64,000 nt of DNA, from positions 622,501-686,500 of the forward strand of contig CP136495.1 in assembly GCA_032768795.1 (NCBI GenBank). Reading direction: 5' to 3'. Of this stretch, positions 1 to 10,929 are shown in pieces. The notes below the pieces were generated by a model. That model ran no database searches. It saw nothing but the letters and a program-made list of their open reading frames with translations, and was not told the DNA's origin. How positions within the stretch are numbered: the stretch's first letter is position 1; each line of letters begins with the position of its first letter. Source of the stretch: Tremella fuciformis (taxonomy: Eukaryota > Basidiomycota > Tremellomycetes > Tremellales > Tremellaceae). Both the position numbers and the translations under genes were made by a program.

Positions 1-985
1 CTGACACTGGTCTCCTTGCTGATCTTGACATCAGGAAGGGGGCCAGCAGGCGGGGCAGTGACAGATGCCAGTCCGACAACTTTGCCGCCGGGCGGAGACG
101 ATCCCTCGGTCCTAGCGAGCGCGCCCAGGAGGTCTTTCTTGAGAAGCAAGAGCAGTGGCTGAATGACCTTGCCCCACGTGTTGTCGAGCTTGTCCATAAG
201 CGGACGGAGGGTGTCGCTGACGAACTTGGGCCATCGACCAGTAGCGAGGGTGTCCTCGAGTGCTTCGCATGTCTCCCACGCAGCATGAGCGACGGAAAGA
301 GCGAAGAGCTGGGTGGGATTGAGGGGGTGCGTAGCGCCCACACGCAGATTCATGGCCTGCCCGAAAGCCGGGTCAGTGATCGCGGGAAGCAGGAGCATCT
401 CGAGGCGGTTGATGTAGATGGAGAGGGCACGAGTGGCTACGCGAAGTATGGCGCGCAGGACGTATGGGTCGGAAGATGGGCTGGGGAGCTCCCTGCCATG
501 TCAGCTGTGCCGCATGCAGTCAAGTGTCGCGTGACTCACTTGACAACGCCATTGCCTACCGCCCATCCCGCCTCGCGCTGGATGGCTCGCTTGGACTTGG
601 AGTCTGCGCCTGCGAGGGCCTTGTTGACTGTCTCGTTGAGGCGGAGGAGGATGGCATCCATGTGCCCGCCTCCGCCGGCAGCTGCATCCGCCGCAAGGCC
701 CGGTGTGACGGGACGGCTGTTGGGCGGAGAGATCTTCTTGCCGAGAGGTTGAGACTGGGTCAAGACCGGGGTGCCGTTCACCTCGTCGGCGTGGTTGAGG
801 TGCATGGCGGCGACCTTCTCGGTAACCTGCTTGCTGAGGGAGCGGGAGCGCGGCTTGGCGGCGTCGATGCCCGGGGCGGCGTTAAGGCCCATTGCATTGG
901 CATTGCTGAGCTGTGCGGCGGCCGGTGTGGGAGAAGAGGGGCGAGAGGGACGGTTGAGGATGGGGAGGGTGCGGAGTGCCTGCAT
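1..985 (-). CDS. Uncharacterised protein, 5' part (runs off window)
   Basis: Two exons are visible on the minus strand. Exon 1 runs from the ATG at 985 to 540. An intron at 493-539 (GTGAGT donor, CTGAC branch motif, GCAG acceptor) joins an AA-ending codon to exon 2, which stays open to the window edge. The first ~120 residues are Ser/Pro/Ala rich and look disordered. They are followed by a predicted helix (DAILLRLNETVNKALAG). Exon 2 is a folded, leucine-rich helical region containing YVLRAILRVATRALSIYINR and a run of five leucines (QPLLLLLKKDLL). No domain is recognised. The absence of cysteine or signal features suggests an intracellular protein. Spliced continuity of the frame makes a real gene likely; the function is unknown and the C-terminus is missing. 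Confidence 0.6.
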
Positions 986-1924
986 CTTGGCGCAGGAGGT
1001 GTGGTCGACTCGATGAGAAGATCCGAGTCGGATAGGGCGATAGGGGGCTCTGGCGCTTTATCCCATCCGGCTGAGATATGGGCGAGGGCGCGGCGAGAGA
1101 GGAGTAGTTGTATATTTTATGCCAGGACCTCCTGGCTTTTGAATGGTGTAGGCGGGGTGTCGAGCCAAATTACGGTGGCTTCTCCCCGGAGTCGAGGAGG
1201 ATGGCGATGAGGGGCGGGAGGCGGAGCAGTCGGCGTGCGTTGGAGATGCTGTTGTGGCGAGGCAGCATTGCGGTAGGTAGACAACAGAGGGGAGGCGGGG
1301 GGATGGTCGGTGTTGATATATGAGACAAGACGATTGGTTCGGTGAGGGTGGAAAAAAAGTAAAGGAAGGGGCGAGGCGACCGTGCGTGTGACCAAGGGAG
1401 AAGAAAAAAATCTGTCAGCCCACGTTCTTCTTCGCCGTGCCCCAAACAGCCCTCGCTGGCCTGACCATGCACTCTGCAAGAGACTCACCCGACTCCGCCC
1501 TTGTTGAGGTGTGCGTTCAAGCCACTATTAGGGAGTTTGGACTTCTTCATTGAAACCAGGCGGTCGGTCCGGGGATGGCGGTAGGTGGTGGCGATGGAAG
1601 CACAGACGCTGTCTGGCAGTTACTGTGATGTGTCTGGTGTTGTTGTATCTGGTGGCGAGGGCGAGTGTTTATGCTACTTTTCGAGGAGGATGGTGTTATA
1701 ATGCTTCTAAGGTATGAGAGATGTCTAAGAAGTGAGAGCGATGGAGATGAACAGAACAGAACCAATCGAGGGAAAAGGATTTCGACACCCAAAGGAGGGT
1801 CATTCAGGGTAAACAAACCATTCAGGGTCGTCCAGGGTCAAGGCGAGATCCGGCCGAGGCGGGGCAATTTGTGGCAACAACGCGTCATGACATCTAGTTT
1901 CTAGTGTCTATCACCTGTCTACAG
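986..1924. other. Intergenic region between uncharacterised gene and BAHD gene
   Basis: Apart from the possible micro-ORF at 1415-1550, this stretch shows only low-complexity, C-rich frames on the minus strand without codon character. It probably contains 5' leader sequence of the gene starting at 985 and the 3' flank of the acyltransferase ending at 1925. No RNA gene or repeat was recognised. Confidence 0.4.
1415..1550 (-). CDS. Possible spliced micro-ORF, about 32 residues
   Basis: An ATG at 1550 opens a basic peptide (MKKSKLPNSGLNAHLNKGG). It meets a good GTGAGT donor after base 1489. Joining to a GAG acceptor (exon 2 at 1451-1415) keeps the frame and ends in GTAKKNVG before a TGA. Both halves are Lys/Asn/Gly rich, which argues for one small protein. 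The inferred intron is only 37 bases and the acceptor is GAG rather than CAG, so splicing is uncertain; the alternative CAG acceptor gives an unconvincing reading frame. It lies upstream of, and on the same strand as, the gene that starts at 985, so it could also be part of that gene's 5' leader. Confidence 0.3.
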
Positions 1925-3493
1925 TCATGATATGTACCGGCGAAACTCGTCGTCCTGCTGCAAAGCACCCCAAGTGCTCGCACTCAGCGTCAAACTCACC
2001 CACATGCCCTCGTCTCCCCGGGGCGGCCGGATATAGTACACCAGCCCATCAACGACCATGCGTATCGGGCTCGGAGGCAGCCACACCATATCCGGCTTCC
2101 CAGCCCCAGGACCGAAGTCCACCTCGTAAAAGTGGTCGAGCTTGTTCCAAGCTGTCACATACAGGTTCCCATTCCCATCCACCAGCTTACTCTTCACGCG
2201 CGCCTGGTCGGGCGGGTCGAGCGAGCCGAACCACTTGAGCGTCTTGCCCAGCTCGGGCTGGCGGAATACCTCGTCGTTGATCGAGGCGTGGATCCAGCTG
2301 GCGACGTCTGCCAGGCTACTCTCCGCAATCTGCGCCGAGGTGATGGTGGTCAATAAGGGGTTGAGCACCGCGTTTCCAAAGTATGCCGGGGGCAGACCGT
2401 CCGCTTTGCCCCGCAAGTTGTACGCGTTGAGCAGGTGGGGCAGTGATAGTGGCCTGAGGTTCGGGTTCAGTTCCCGTGCGCGCAGGCGAGCGAGGTGCGT
2501 GATGCGATAGAGGTAGGCGGTGAGCGCCGAGTAGGTCGAGACCCAACCTGTACCGTTTGCAGGGGCTGCGCGGCACTTTAGCTCGGCGAGCTGGGCTGGG
2601 GAGAAGCGCAGCAGCTTGCACTGGATTGGATCGGGCGTGTACTCCTTCTGTGTCCCATCCGGCTCTTCAGCCGCCTGCACGCCAGGCGGCAGCGGCAGCT
2701 CGACGGGGACAGGCTTGGCGGGTGGGAGGTGGAGTATTTCTGACCTGTACGACCGCCACTCCTCCAGGTCGGCAGGCGAGGCTTTACTCCTGAGATTCGC
2801 CAGGAAAGGCCTGATGACGGGAATGGTCTCAAGCTCAGCAGGGCTGTCGGTCGAAGAGGCGGAGTACAAGGCGCCGATATCCCTCACGAGACGAGCAAAG
2901 CCCTCACCGTCCGTGATGACGTGCGGCATCCGCACGCCCAGCGCGACGGACCCGCAAGTAAAAGTCGTATGTTGGATATGGAGGAACGGCTCGTCTACCC
3001 ATGCCCCAGGCCGCAGCTCGAAGGGAGGCACGAGACCATTTCCTCCGCCGCCAGGCAGGTCTTCTGGGCGGGATCGGTGGTCAAAAGCGGACAAGGGACG
3101 GTCGCAGGAGGCTTCGATGAAGTTGATGCCTTGGCCGAGCTGCCGGACGTGAGGAATACCTGGTTCGGACGTGAGGTCCAGTCGGCCCGTCAGGTGGGGA
3201 TAGTAGTTGAGCGCATCGGAGATGGCCCGTCGTAGACGATCGGGCCGGATGACTGGAGGGGCAGAAACGGGGGAGTTCGATGGTAGAGAAGAGGTGGAAG
3301 GGGAGGGGAAGATGTAGACTACGGAGAGGGGCACCCAGAATACGGCGAGCGAGTCGAGTGGGGAGAGACGGAACTTGCCGTCGGTGTCGAGGGGCAGGGT
3401 GGACAGGCGGGATGGGTCGGAGAGATGGACTGTGTGTCGGGCGGTGATGTCCAACTTGTATGTTGGAGCCGTAGAGCCGGGATCGGTCGTCAT
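1925..3493 (-). CDS. BAHD/trichothecene-acetyltransferase-like acyltransferase, copy 1
   Basis: This is a single-exon frame of 522 residues from the ATG at 3493. The frame continues upstream only through a GTG, so this ATG is the best start. It belongs to the HXXXD acyl-CoA-dependent transferase family (PF02458 type), whose members acylate hydroxyls or amines of secondary metabolites using acyl-CoA. The catalytic HXXXD is visible as HVITD in the first half, followed by DGEGF. Near the C-terminus the structural DFGWG-like motif reads DFGPG, followed by KPDMVW. No signal peptide or membrane span is seen, so it is probably cytosolic. The next gene upstream is a clear paralogue on the same strand, suggesting tandem duplication. 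Both share the palindromic TCGGATCCGA element about 110 bases upstream. The substrate cannot be inferred. Confidence 0.85.
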   Translation of the reverse strand: MTTDPGSTAPTYKLDITARHTVHLSDPSRLSTLPLDTDGKFRLSPLDSLAVFWVPLSVVYIFPSPSTSSLPSNSPVSAPPVIRPDRLRRAISDALNYYPHLTGRLDLTSEPGIPHVRQLGQGINFIEASCDRPLSAFDHRSRPEDLPGGGGNGLVPPFELRPGAWVDEPFLHIQHTTFTCGSVALGVRMPHVITDGEGFARLVRDIGALYSASSTDSPAELETIPVIRPFLANLRSKASPADLEEWRSYRSEILHLPPAKPVPVELPLPPGVQAAEEPDGTQKEYTPDPIQCKLLRFSPAQLAELKCRAAPANGTGWVSTYSALTAYLYRITHLARLRARELNPNLRPLSLPHLLNAYNLRGKADGLPPAYFGNAVLNPLLTTITSAQIAESSLADVASWIHASINDEVFRQPELGKTLKWFGSLDPPDQARVKSKLVDGNGNLYVTAWNKLDHFYEVDFGPGAGKPDMVWLPPSPIRMVVDGLVYYIRPPRGDEGMWVSLTLSASTWGALQQDDEFRRYIS

Positions 3494-3603
3494 TGTGCAT
3501 GTGGCCGAGCATGCAGCTGGACAGGCCGCCTCATAGTACCACACCTTTCATATAAGACTGCTTGGCTTGGCGGAGGTGACTGACTGCTAGTCGAGATCCG
3601 ATA

Positions 3604-3619
3604 TTTTCGGATCCGAAAA
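3604..3619. promoter_or_regulatory. 16-base perfect palindrome containing TCGGATCCGA (BAHD copy 1 promoter)
   Basis: TTTTCGGATCCGAAAA is a perfect inverted repeat centred about 118 bases upstream of the BAHD copy 1 ATG (3493). A further GATCCGA half-like copy lies just beside it at 3595-3601. The inner CGGATCCG is two inverted CGG triplets with two bases between them, a layout used by Zn2Cys6 factors. The same 10-base core recurs at 5194-5203 and 13616-13625. Binding is inferred, not shown. Confidence 0.5.
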
Positions 3620-3638
3620 CCCGTGCATCCGAGCGTGT

Positions 3639-5087
3639 CTACGACAGATGCATGCCTACAAGCCGGCGGAACGCTTCGTCCTTCTCCAGCACACCCCACG
3701 TCGCTTCAGTCAACGTCAAATTGCCCCACAGGCCCTGGCCCCCGGGCGGGCGGAGCCAGTACAACAAGCCGTCCGCGGCCATCCAAGCATGGTTGAACGG
3801 CGGCCACACCATCTCGGGCGCCTCACCGCCGAACGTCGTCTCGCCAAACAAATCAAACTTGTTCCATGCACTGACCATCATCTGCGCTGGCCCATTCACG
3901 AACCCCTCTCGCTCGATCTTGCTCTTGTCCGGCTGGCTGGCGATCCAGCGGAGTGTACGGTCTATCTCGGGTTGCTGAAAGGCCGGGTCGCGCGCTGAGG
4001 CGTGTATCATCGCCGCCAGGTTTGCGAGGGGCATGTTGGATAGCTGGGCGGTGTCCAAGCTCGTGATGGTCGGTACGGACACGGCGTTGGGGAAGTATTT
4101 CGGCCCGACTCCGAGCTGAGCGCGGACGTTGATCGAGTGGAGGTAGTGAGGCGGTGGGAGAGGAGGAAGAGTGGGATCGAGTAGCCGGGCTGTCACGCGG
4201 GCCGAGTGGATCTTCTGGAAGAGGAACGCCGTGAGAGCAGAGTAAGTCGAGATGTGGCCGTTGCCGTCCCGGGGCGAGGCGAGACTCTTGATCTCGGCGA
4301 TCTGGTCTGGGGAGAAAGTCAGAACGCGCCCGACTATGCGTTCGGGTAGGACCGTCATCTGTGGGACCTCGGAAGACACGTCGGACGCTGCAGGCTGTTC
4401 AGGTGGTACAGAGGAAAGAGCCAAGCCGGCAGGCTTGTAGGATCGGAAAGCGTCCTTCTCATCCTCGGACGCCGTCTCAGCCAGTGCGCACAGATACGGG
4501 CGGTTAGTCGGCAGGACAGCCAGACAGCCAGTCTCGTAGATCTCGCTGAGGTCTTTGACCATCTGCGCAAACCCCGAGGCGTCCGTCAGCGTGTGCCTGA
4601 CCGACACGCCCAGAACAGCCGAGCCACAGGCGAAAGTCGTCAGCTGGAACGCGAGCAGCGGAGCAGTCGTCGCTGCGTCCATGGACCAGTCGATCGCGGG
4701 CAGGAGGTCCATGCCATTGCCCGGGAGCTGCTCTGGATAGTCATGCCATTCCGTCGAGTCGAGAGAGACCCCGGAAGTAGCTTCGACAAAGTCGGCACCT
4801 GTGCCGAGACGGTCTATGTGTAACGCGCCAGGCTCGTATTTGTCGTTGAAACGCCCGCTCAGCTGGGGATAGAACTCAAGGAGCTTCTCTATGGAGTGTC
4901 GTAAACGGTCAGGGGATAACGCCGCGGACTTCGGATAGACGTATAGGACCGAGATGGGTATGGTGGGCGGCAGCAGATCAAGCGGACCCAGTCGGAAGAT
5001 GCCATCGGCATTGGTGAGGTTGTCGACTTGGCTGAGGTCGGACGGGTTGAGTATATGCCTTGCGACTGTTTGGACCTGTCCAGCCAT
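3639..5087 (-). CDS. BAHD-type acyltransferase, copy 2 (tandem paralogue)
   Basis: This is a single-exon protein of 482 residues from the ATG at 5087. It aligns along its length with the neighbouring copy: an N-terminal block with FRLGPLDLL, then SPDRLRHSIEKLLEFYPQLS, the catalytic HXXXD as HTLTD in the context GVSVRHTLTDASGF, and a C-terminal VSAWNKFDLFGETTFGGE followed by PEMVW. The DFGWG-like motif is degraded to TFGGE and has lost the conserved Asp, although that Asp is mainly structural in characterised BAHD enzymes. It is shorter than copy 1, partly because an internal loop is missing. The intergenic gap to copy 1 is about 145 bases, so each copy has a compact promoter. It is likely cytosolic with unknown substrate; the HXXXD motif suggests it is active. 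Confidence 0.85.
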   Translation of the reverse strand: MAGQVQTVARHILNPSDLSQVDNLTNADGIFRLGPLDLLPPTIPISVLYVYPKSAALSPDRLRHSIEKLLEFYPQLSGRFNDKYEPGALHIDRLGTGADFVEATSGVSLDSTEWHDYPEQLPGNGMDLLPAIDWSMDAATTAPLLAFQLTTFACGSAVLGVSVRHTLTDASGFAQMVKDLSEIYETGCLAVLPTNRPYLCALAETASEDEKDAFRSYKPAGLALSSVPPEQPAASDVSSEVPQMTVLPERIVGRVLTFSPDQIAEIKSLASPRDGNGHISTYSALTAFLFQKIHSARVTARLLDPTLPPLPPPHYLHSINVRAQLGVGPKYFPNAVSVPTITSLDTAQLSNMPLANLAAMIHASARDPAFQQPEIDRTLRWIASQPDKSKIEREGFVNGPAQMMVSAWNKFDLFGETTFGGEAPEMVWPPFNHAWMAADGLLYWLRPPGGQGLWGNLTLTEATWGVLEKDEAFRRLVGMHLS

Positions 5088-5483
5088 GTTGGCGAGGGAG
5101 TCGGAATAGCGTTCCGGGTCCCATCTCGCTCGATATATGAATAGCGACAGCTAGTTCGCATACTCGACTGGGGCGCCATTCGGCCCATCTTTTTCGGATC
5201 CGAGGGATACTGAGGTTACGTAACGTCCCCTTCGCTCGGGCCCGTTTACCGGGATCTGTCTCGCGTTGAACCCATCAACGTCGACGTCGTCAAGAGACCT
5301 CGGCTCGACATAAATCCTGCCGCAGGGGCCGGCATCTCTCGAGACGCCCCCAGGATCTTTAGACCACGATACAGTGAATATCATTACGACAAAGAAAAGT
5401 ACCGACTCGGTCAGAGCGAACGTCAGGTGGACATGTCATCCGTGCGAGCGGGCTAGAGGCCGGCGGACGACGAGTCAAGCACG
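5088..5483. other. Divergent promoter between BAHD copy 2 and the Rictor gene
   Basis: This is a non-coding 396-base interval. It holds the TCGGATCCGA element at 5194-5203, the GTTACGTAAC palindrome at 5215-5224 and, on the minus strand near 5130-5140, a TATATA-like sequence about 45 bases upstream of the BAHD copy 2 ATG. No ORF with coding character was seen. Confidence 0.5.
5191..5203. promoter_or_regulatory. TTTTCGGATCCGA element (BAHD copy 2 promoter)
   Basis: TTTTCGGATCCGA shares 13 bases with the palindrome in front of BAHD copy 1. It sits at nearly the same distance (about 108 bases) from the copy 2 ATG at 5087. It may have been duplicated with the gene or may be a functional operator. 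Close by, at 5215-5224, is a second palindrome, GTTACGTAAC, resembling a bZIP (Yap/CREB-like TTACGTAA) site. Confidence 0.5.
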
Positions 5484-8400
5484 ATGGCCATCAACGGCCG
5501 CAGCTCGCCGGCGGGGCAAGCGGCCCCCAGACCGAGTATCGAGCTGCTCGGCTCGAGCGCTTCGACCGGCTCGGGCATGCTTGGCGAAGACAACTTTAGT
5601 CTGAGCGACGATGAGACGGTTGACAGCGTTATGGCCAAGCTGGCTATCGAGCGGCGGGTCCAGTATGGCGCCGAGAAGATGCTGGATGTGCGTAGTTCAG
5701 TGGTGGTATGCTGGGACTGATGGACAGGTCATCGAGCAGCGCTCGGGCGCTGAGACTGGCGATTCCGCCCAGGTCAAAGAGCGGATCACGGCACAATTGG
5801 AAGCTGCCAACGAACACATCAGACTGCTCGAAGCGAAGCTAGAGCGTCTCCGAGGCGGTGAGCTCTTCATGACGGCTCCATGACTGTCGCCTGATGCGTA
5901 GGATCGCATAATAGCACGCCCAACCGGTCCCGGCGACGAGTACCCAAGCTCAACGGCTACCCATCCTCCACGTCCCTCAACCCCTCTGTGTCGTCTTCCT
6001 TGGTCTCGACCACCCTTGCGAGCGCCCGCAAGCCCCTCCCATCGCGACACGGCTCCACCCTCACTCCTGAACGCACTGGATCCAGCGGACAAGGCGGACG
6101 GCGGCGGTCGCTCTCGACCGGCGCGGAGAGCTTCGACTTTGGCCGCTCCAGCGACGGGTCGCAGCGCTTGGTGTGGGCGCCCGGCGAGTCCTTCAATTCG
6201 CAAGGGGACCTGTCTAGCGAGGATGAGAATAGCCAGGTCCTGCTGGAGACCGTTCGAGGCCTCACTTCGCGACTCAAGGACCTCGTGCAGCAGGAGCACG
6301 CCAGCAAGGGAAAAGAGCCCGAGAAGAAGGGCGATGCAATACGGGATTGCCTCACAAGGATGTCAGATGTGCTGAAGAAGTCAAGAGCCACCAGACAGGC
6401 AGTCAAAGTGGACGAGTTGATGCCATAGTGCGCCACTCTTAGCGACTGAAGGGTTACATGCTGATGCACAGCTTGTTGCCTGCCTTGGCTGATTCGGCGA
6501 GCACCCGGAGGAGAGGTGCAGCTTACCGCCTCCTTCGCCACCTCGTCGATCGACCAAACTGGGGCACCATGCTAGCTGCCGGCTTGGAGTGGCCTATCGT
6601 TCGGTGAGCTCTTCTTGAGCATGAGACTCAGACCCGTGTTCTCATTCCCAGCACGTTCATGCGTGATTCCAAATTCATCAAGGAGAAGGAACAAGCTCTC
6701 CGGCTTCTTCGGGCTGTGGTGGTTCTGCCTCCGCCCAATCAGGCGCGAACATCATCCCGATCCGTCAGCCGCAAGGGTCACCTTCGAACGCCATCTGGCT
6801 TGCCAAACGACGACATCAAGCTGCTGCTCGAACGGCGGGTGCCAATATCTGATGGCCTCATCCGGGCAATTGTCAGCGCTGCTGAGAACCCCGATGACCC
6901 CATTCGCAATGCTTGCGTTCTTACCCTGATCGAGATTGGTGAGCTGCCCGATGCCGGATGAGCGTGAAGCTAACGATTAGGTGTCTTCGACGTTGCCGCA
7001 CTGGTCAATTCAGATGCATTCCGCACACTCCTCTTAGCCTTCAAGGATGGGCCTCTCGAACTCGGGCCAGGCATAACAGGCTTACTGCTGCATTTGGCGA
7101 ACCAGCCGTCCACCAGGCAGTACCTTCTTCCTGGCGCAGATGTGGAGGTGTGCATCATAGGTCGTCAAGGAAGTGAGACTAACTGCCAGAGCGTCTTGGT
7201 TGGCCTGACGGAAGAGTACGGCAAACCACCGTTCCGCCAGCTGAACAAGCAAGTCGAGCGGGTACAGCATTGCGTGACCAATGTCACACTCCTTCTGAGC
7301 TCGTGGACCGGTTACTTCGTCCTCTGTACGGGCAACTTCCGCGCCTTTCGAAGTCTCATCAGCACTCTTCATGTGCCGATTCCGGAAGTCAAGGTGCGAG
7401 AATTGTTGCCTGGAATCGCCGGTCCGGCTGACGAACAGGACGCCTTTCTCAACCTGCTGTATACTTGCCTGCGGATCAAGTCGCCCACTTGGAAGGAGGC
7501 TTTTCTCGAAGGCAAGCGATTGACTGGTACGTATATTACGTGAAAAGGTAGAGTAGAGCCGACAATAGTGTACAATCGGACTCAGGAGGCAGCGTCACAG
7601 CTACACGACGACCTCGAAGAGGAGGAGCCACCACACGTCCTCAATCTGGTCGATCATTATGTGGCACTACTTCTAGCGACATTCATCGAGGCAGGACTTC
7701 TGGAGGTGAGCTGAGAGTCCGGTGTTCCTACGGCGCTGATGTGAAGTCCCTTGTAGCCTTGATCGAAGAGGATATGGGAACCCTCAATCGCAAAGCAACC
7801 TTGTTGCTCGGCGAAGTGCTTCAGATGGGCAACCGGATACTCCCGTTACAGTTTGCTGCCAAACTTCAGGTGAGCTGATGCCTGTTCAACGTCCCCAGCT
7901 CACACGCAGGCGCTTCCGAGGCTCTTCGCTGTTGCAGCCGACTTTGCTTCCCCTGCCGAGCGACATCTGGCCCTTTCCGCTTTATCATCGATAGATAGCT
8001 TGAACCGAAACCAGAGTAAAGCGACGAAAGCCCACGGCCGGCACTATCACGGGTTTGCGCTCCTAATCGTCGACGACTGCATCACTGATTACATAGCTCA
8101 AGCAACATTCAAGACTCGTTGCAGCGCGGTCAGCGCCAAGTGCAGCAGGTCAAGCTGCGCATGGGACTGCAGATCGATGACAAGCAATTCATCCAGATGA
8201 TCAACGACTCAGGGGTGAGGTTGACCAAAATCGGTCAGGCATGACAATCTGCTGACAAGCAGATTCTTCTCGGCCGAGACCATACCAAGTGGAACTACGA
8301 TATCATCATGGATCTCATCGAAGGACCACTGCTCAACCCGAAGAGACTCGATGAGGCCATCAAGGCCACCAAATTCCTTCGACGCCTTTTCCAGTTCTTT

Positions 8401-10698
8401 CACCCCTACAACAATCGATTCTCGGCCGTCAAGCGCACGCGTGTGAGTGGGATGAGTCTCATTATGCTTCCCGGCTGATGTGGGCAGCCAAATCACAAAT
8501 GGGTGCGCCTGGGCTGTTCCCTGCTCGAGACGATGCTCGCGAACCCCGAGGGTATCCGTTTCTTGGGAGAGGACAAGCTTCTACGCCAGCTTGCCGAATG
8601 CTTCGCCGAGCTGGACCCGGCAAGTGCAGCCCTGCATGCAGTGCGCCATACGCTGATAGTCAGTATGTGGGTATGCCCAGCCCCCAACCTGTCTTTGCAA
8701 GAGATCGACTGGTCAACTCTTTGACGTATGGCTACTTTGAAATGATCGGGACGCTCAGCAAGCAATCGGAAGGCATGAAGTCAGTCACGTTTCCCGAGAT
8801 AAGAATACCGCTTATGACAAGGCTGCTCGAGAAGTTCAGATTCTTCACTTGTTTCTTTCATCTCAGCGAGCAGAGGAGCCGAGATGACATCACTCGTATC
8901 ATCATCGAATGCTTCGATTACTCTATGTGAGCGAATCCACTCGTCCACATCTTGGACTAACAATAGTGATGCACATCCTCGGATCGTCCTCTCAAAGGCT
9001 CTCACTTCAAGCTATATGGTCTGTGACTGCTCTTGCGTAGGTCAGAGCTGATGACACAGGAGACGCGGCTTTTCGCGACTCATCACCTCGGTCGACTGAT
9101 ACACGAATCGCCCAGCTTGGTGGACTGGGGCTTACAGCTCATGATAACTCAGCTCTACGACACCTCAATGGAGGTCTGCGAGGTCGCCGTGATGTATCTT
9201 GAAGACATGTGTACCGAAGCCGCATCGTTGGAGAAGGTCGTTCAGCTCCGCCCGACCCTCGAGCACCTTGGAGACATCGGCCATCCTCTCTTCATGCGGT
9301 GAGCTGAGTCTCTGTCCTGAAGTCAGCTCAGCTAATGGAAGATTTGTTTCTACGTCTGTTGGATTCCGCTATCTGCATCAAACCGGCTACATCGAGCGCG
9401 AACTCGAGCATTGGCTCACCGAGCGCAATCTGCTCTACGTTATCGAGACTGAGACTTGGGTATCGAAGACCTTGCGACCGTTCTCCACCGATACTGTCGA
9501 GGACTACTGGGAGTACGACGGCACAGCTCCCACGCACTTCTTCGGCGAGCTCACCAAGACTCCCGAGGGCTGCCAGTGGTTGAAGAACAAAGGTCTTGTC
9601 AGCGACTTTTGCGAGATTGTGCGTCTGCATGGGATGGAGCCGGAGGACGCGGTCGTCATGACCAACGTGAAGAGTGTTCTCTGGGTCTTGGTGCGATCGT
9701 CTCTGTCAACCGCGTGCAGCTTTGCTGATGCTCTGTAGGGCAACATTGGATCGACTGATGGCGGGCTGCCGTTCTTGGAGGACGAGGAGATCATTGACGC
9801 TATCATTGAGATCGCCGAGCAGTCTCCTGTTCTGACTATGAGAGGGTGAGGCGATTTTTCACCTTTGTTCCCTCAAAGCTGACAATAGTGTCGCATTCTT
9901 CGTCATTGGCCTCATCTCTTCGACTCGAGTCGGAGCAGAGATGCTGGAGGAGTACGGGTGGATCGCGACTCGTACATCGCTTGGTATGACGACTGGTCTG
10001 TGCCTCCCGAATGATCTATCTCGATTTGTCAGAGTATGTCCCTTGGCCGATTTTGTTGCAATCGTGGGCTAAACCCTCAGATTGAGCCGTGGCATCGCCC
10101 TTCGCCTCCTCCCACAACGCCTCTCCCTCCGCTGCCGTCCGCAGCCGAGAACGAGATCATCACCTACATTCGCAATCTGTCCAATTACGTCTTGGCAGCA
10201 GGAGCGATGAACAATCTCAAGCGACTCCGCTCGCGACACCCAAAGCTCTTCGCATCGCTGACGCTCTTTCACCGGGCATGGTCGCTCATCTCCAACAACC
10301 ACTACCAGGCTCCCGTCCGTCGCTTCATACTCGAGTTGTTTGACGTCTCTATCGAGCCCGACACTCTGGCCGCTCTGCGCCGTCTGGACGCCGGCCCATA
10401 CAATGCCAACGGTAACGGTGACCGAGTCCAGAGTCATAGTCGGAAACGCTCGACGAGCTCCCCTGGACCGATGCCCATGTTTGGCACTTCCCCTGCTGGG
10501 CCCAATGGACCCAATAGCAGCTTGTTGAATATGAGGCGGCGCTCGAGAGGTCTGACGACGTCCGACTTGCCGAAAGTCGGCTTCACACCTGCGAACGAAA
10601 TTGCTGCCCAGACGGAAGAGGACGGCAGGGAGAATGGCGGGCCGAAGAGGGTAGAGGGGTTCGCTACGCCGCCAAGGAGACCCATGGCTATGGTGTAG
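5484..10698 (+). CDS. TORC2 subunit Rictor / AVO3 / Ste20 homologue
   Basis: This is a multi-exon gene (about 17 exons; introns mostly 40-50 bases) for a Rictor-family protein, the TORC2 scaffold that acts in AGC-kinase, actin and membrane-stress signalling. Exons 1-5 were placed at 5484-5687, 5728-5857, 5902-6427, 6472-6603 and from 6652. The N-terminus carries a short HR1-like coiled coil (RRVQYGAEKMLDV, then ERITAQLEAANEHIRLLEAK), then a Ser-rich linker. The RICTOR_N armadillo region follows, with AAYRLLRHLVDRPNW, FIKEKEQALRLLRAVV and DDPIRNACVLTLIEI. Later come ETRLFATHHLGRLI, YDTSMEVCEVAVMYLE (RICTOR_V-like) and the C-terminal AFFVIGLISSTRVGAEMLEE. The tail, ending at the stop codon at 10696-10698, is Ser/Arg rich. 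Family assignment is firm; not every internal exon edge was resolved. Confidence 0.9.
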
Positions 10699-10929
10699 AT
10701 CTCGAGGCTGTGCATCATGGATGTTGTAGAGATTTGCTGGAATGGTTTGTCACCAGGCAGACATGTATCTCGGCCGAATGGCATTTTGGGTTGTTGCCCT
10801 GAGACATGTGGCTTGGCATGATATCATCTTGAAGGCACTTCAGAGATGCGATGCAGCCATAGTAGCATATAAGCAGCATGGACTGACTCGAACGAGGCAT
10901 GCTCGCTCCCTCCTTGTCTGGACATCACC

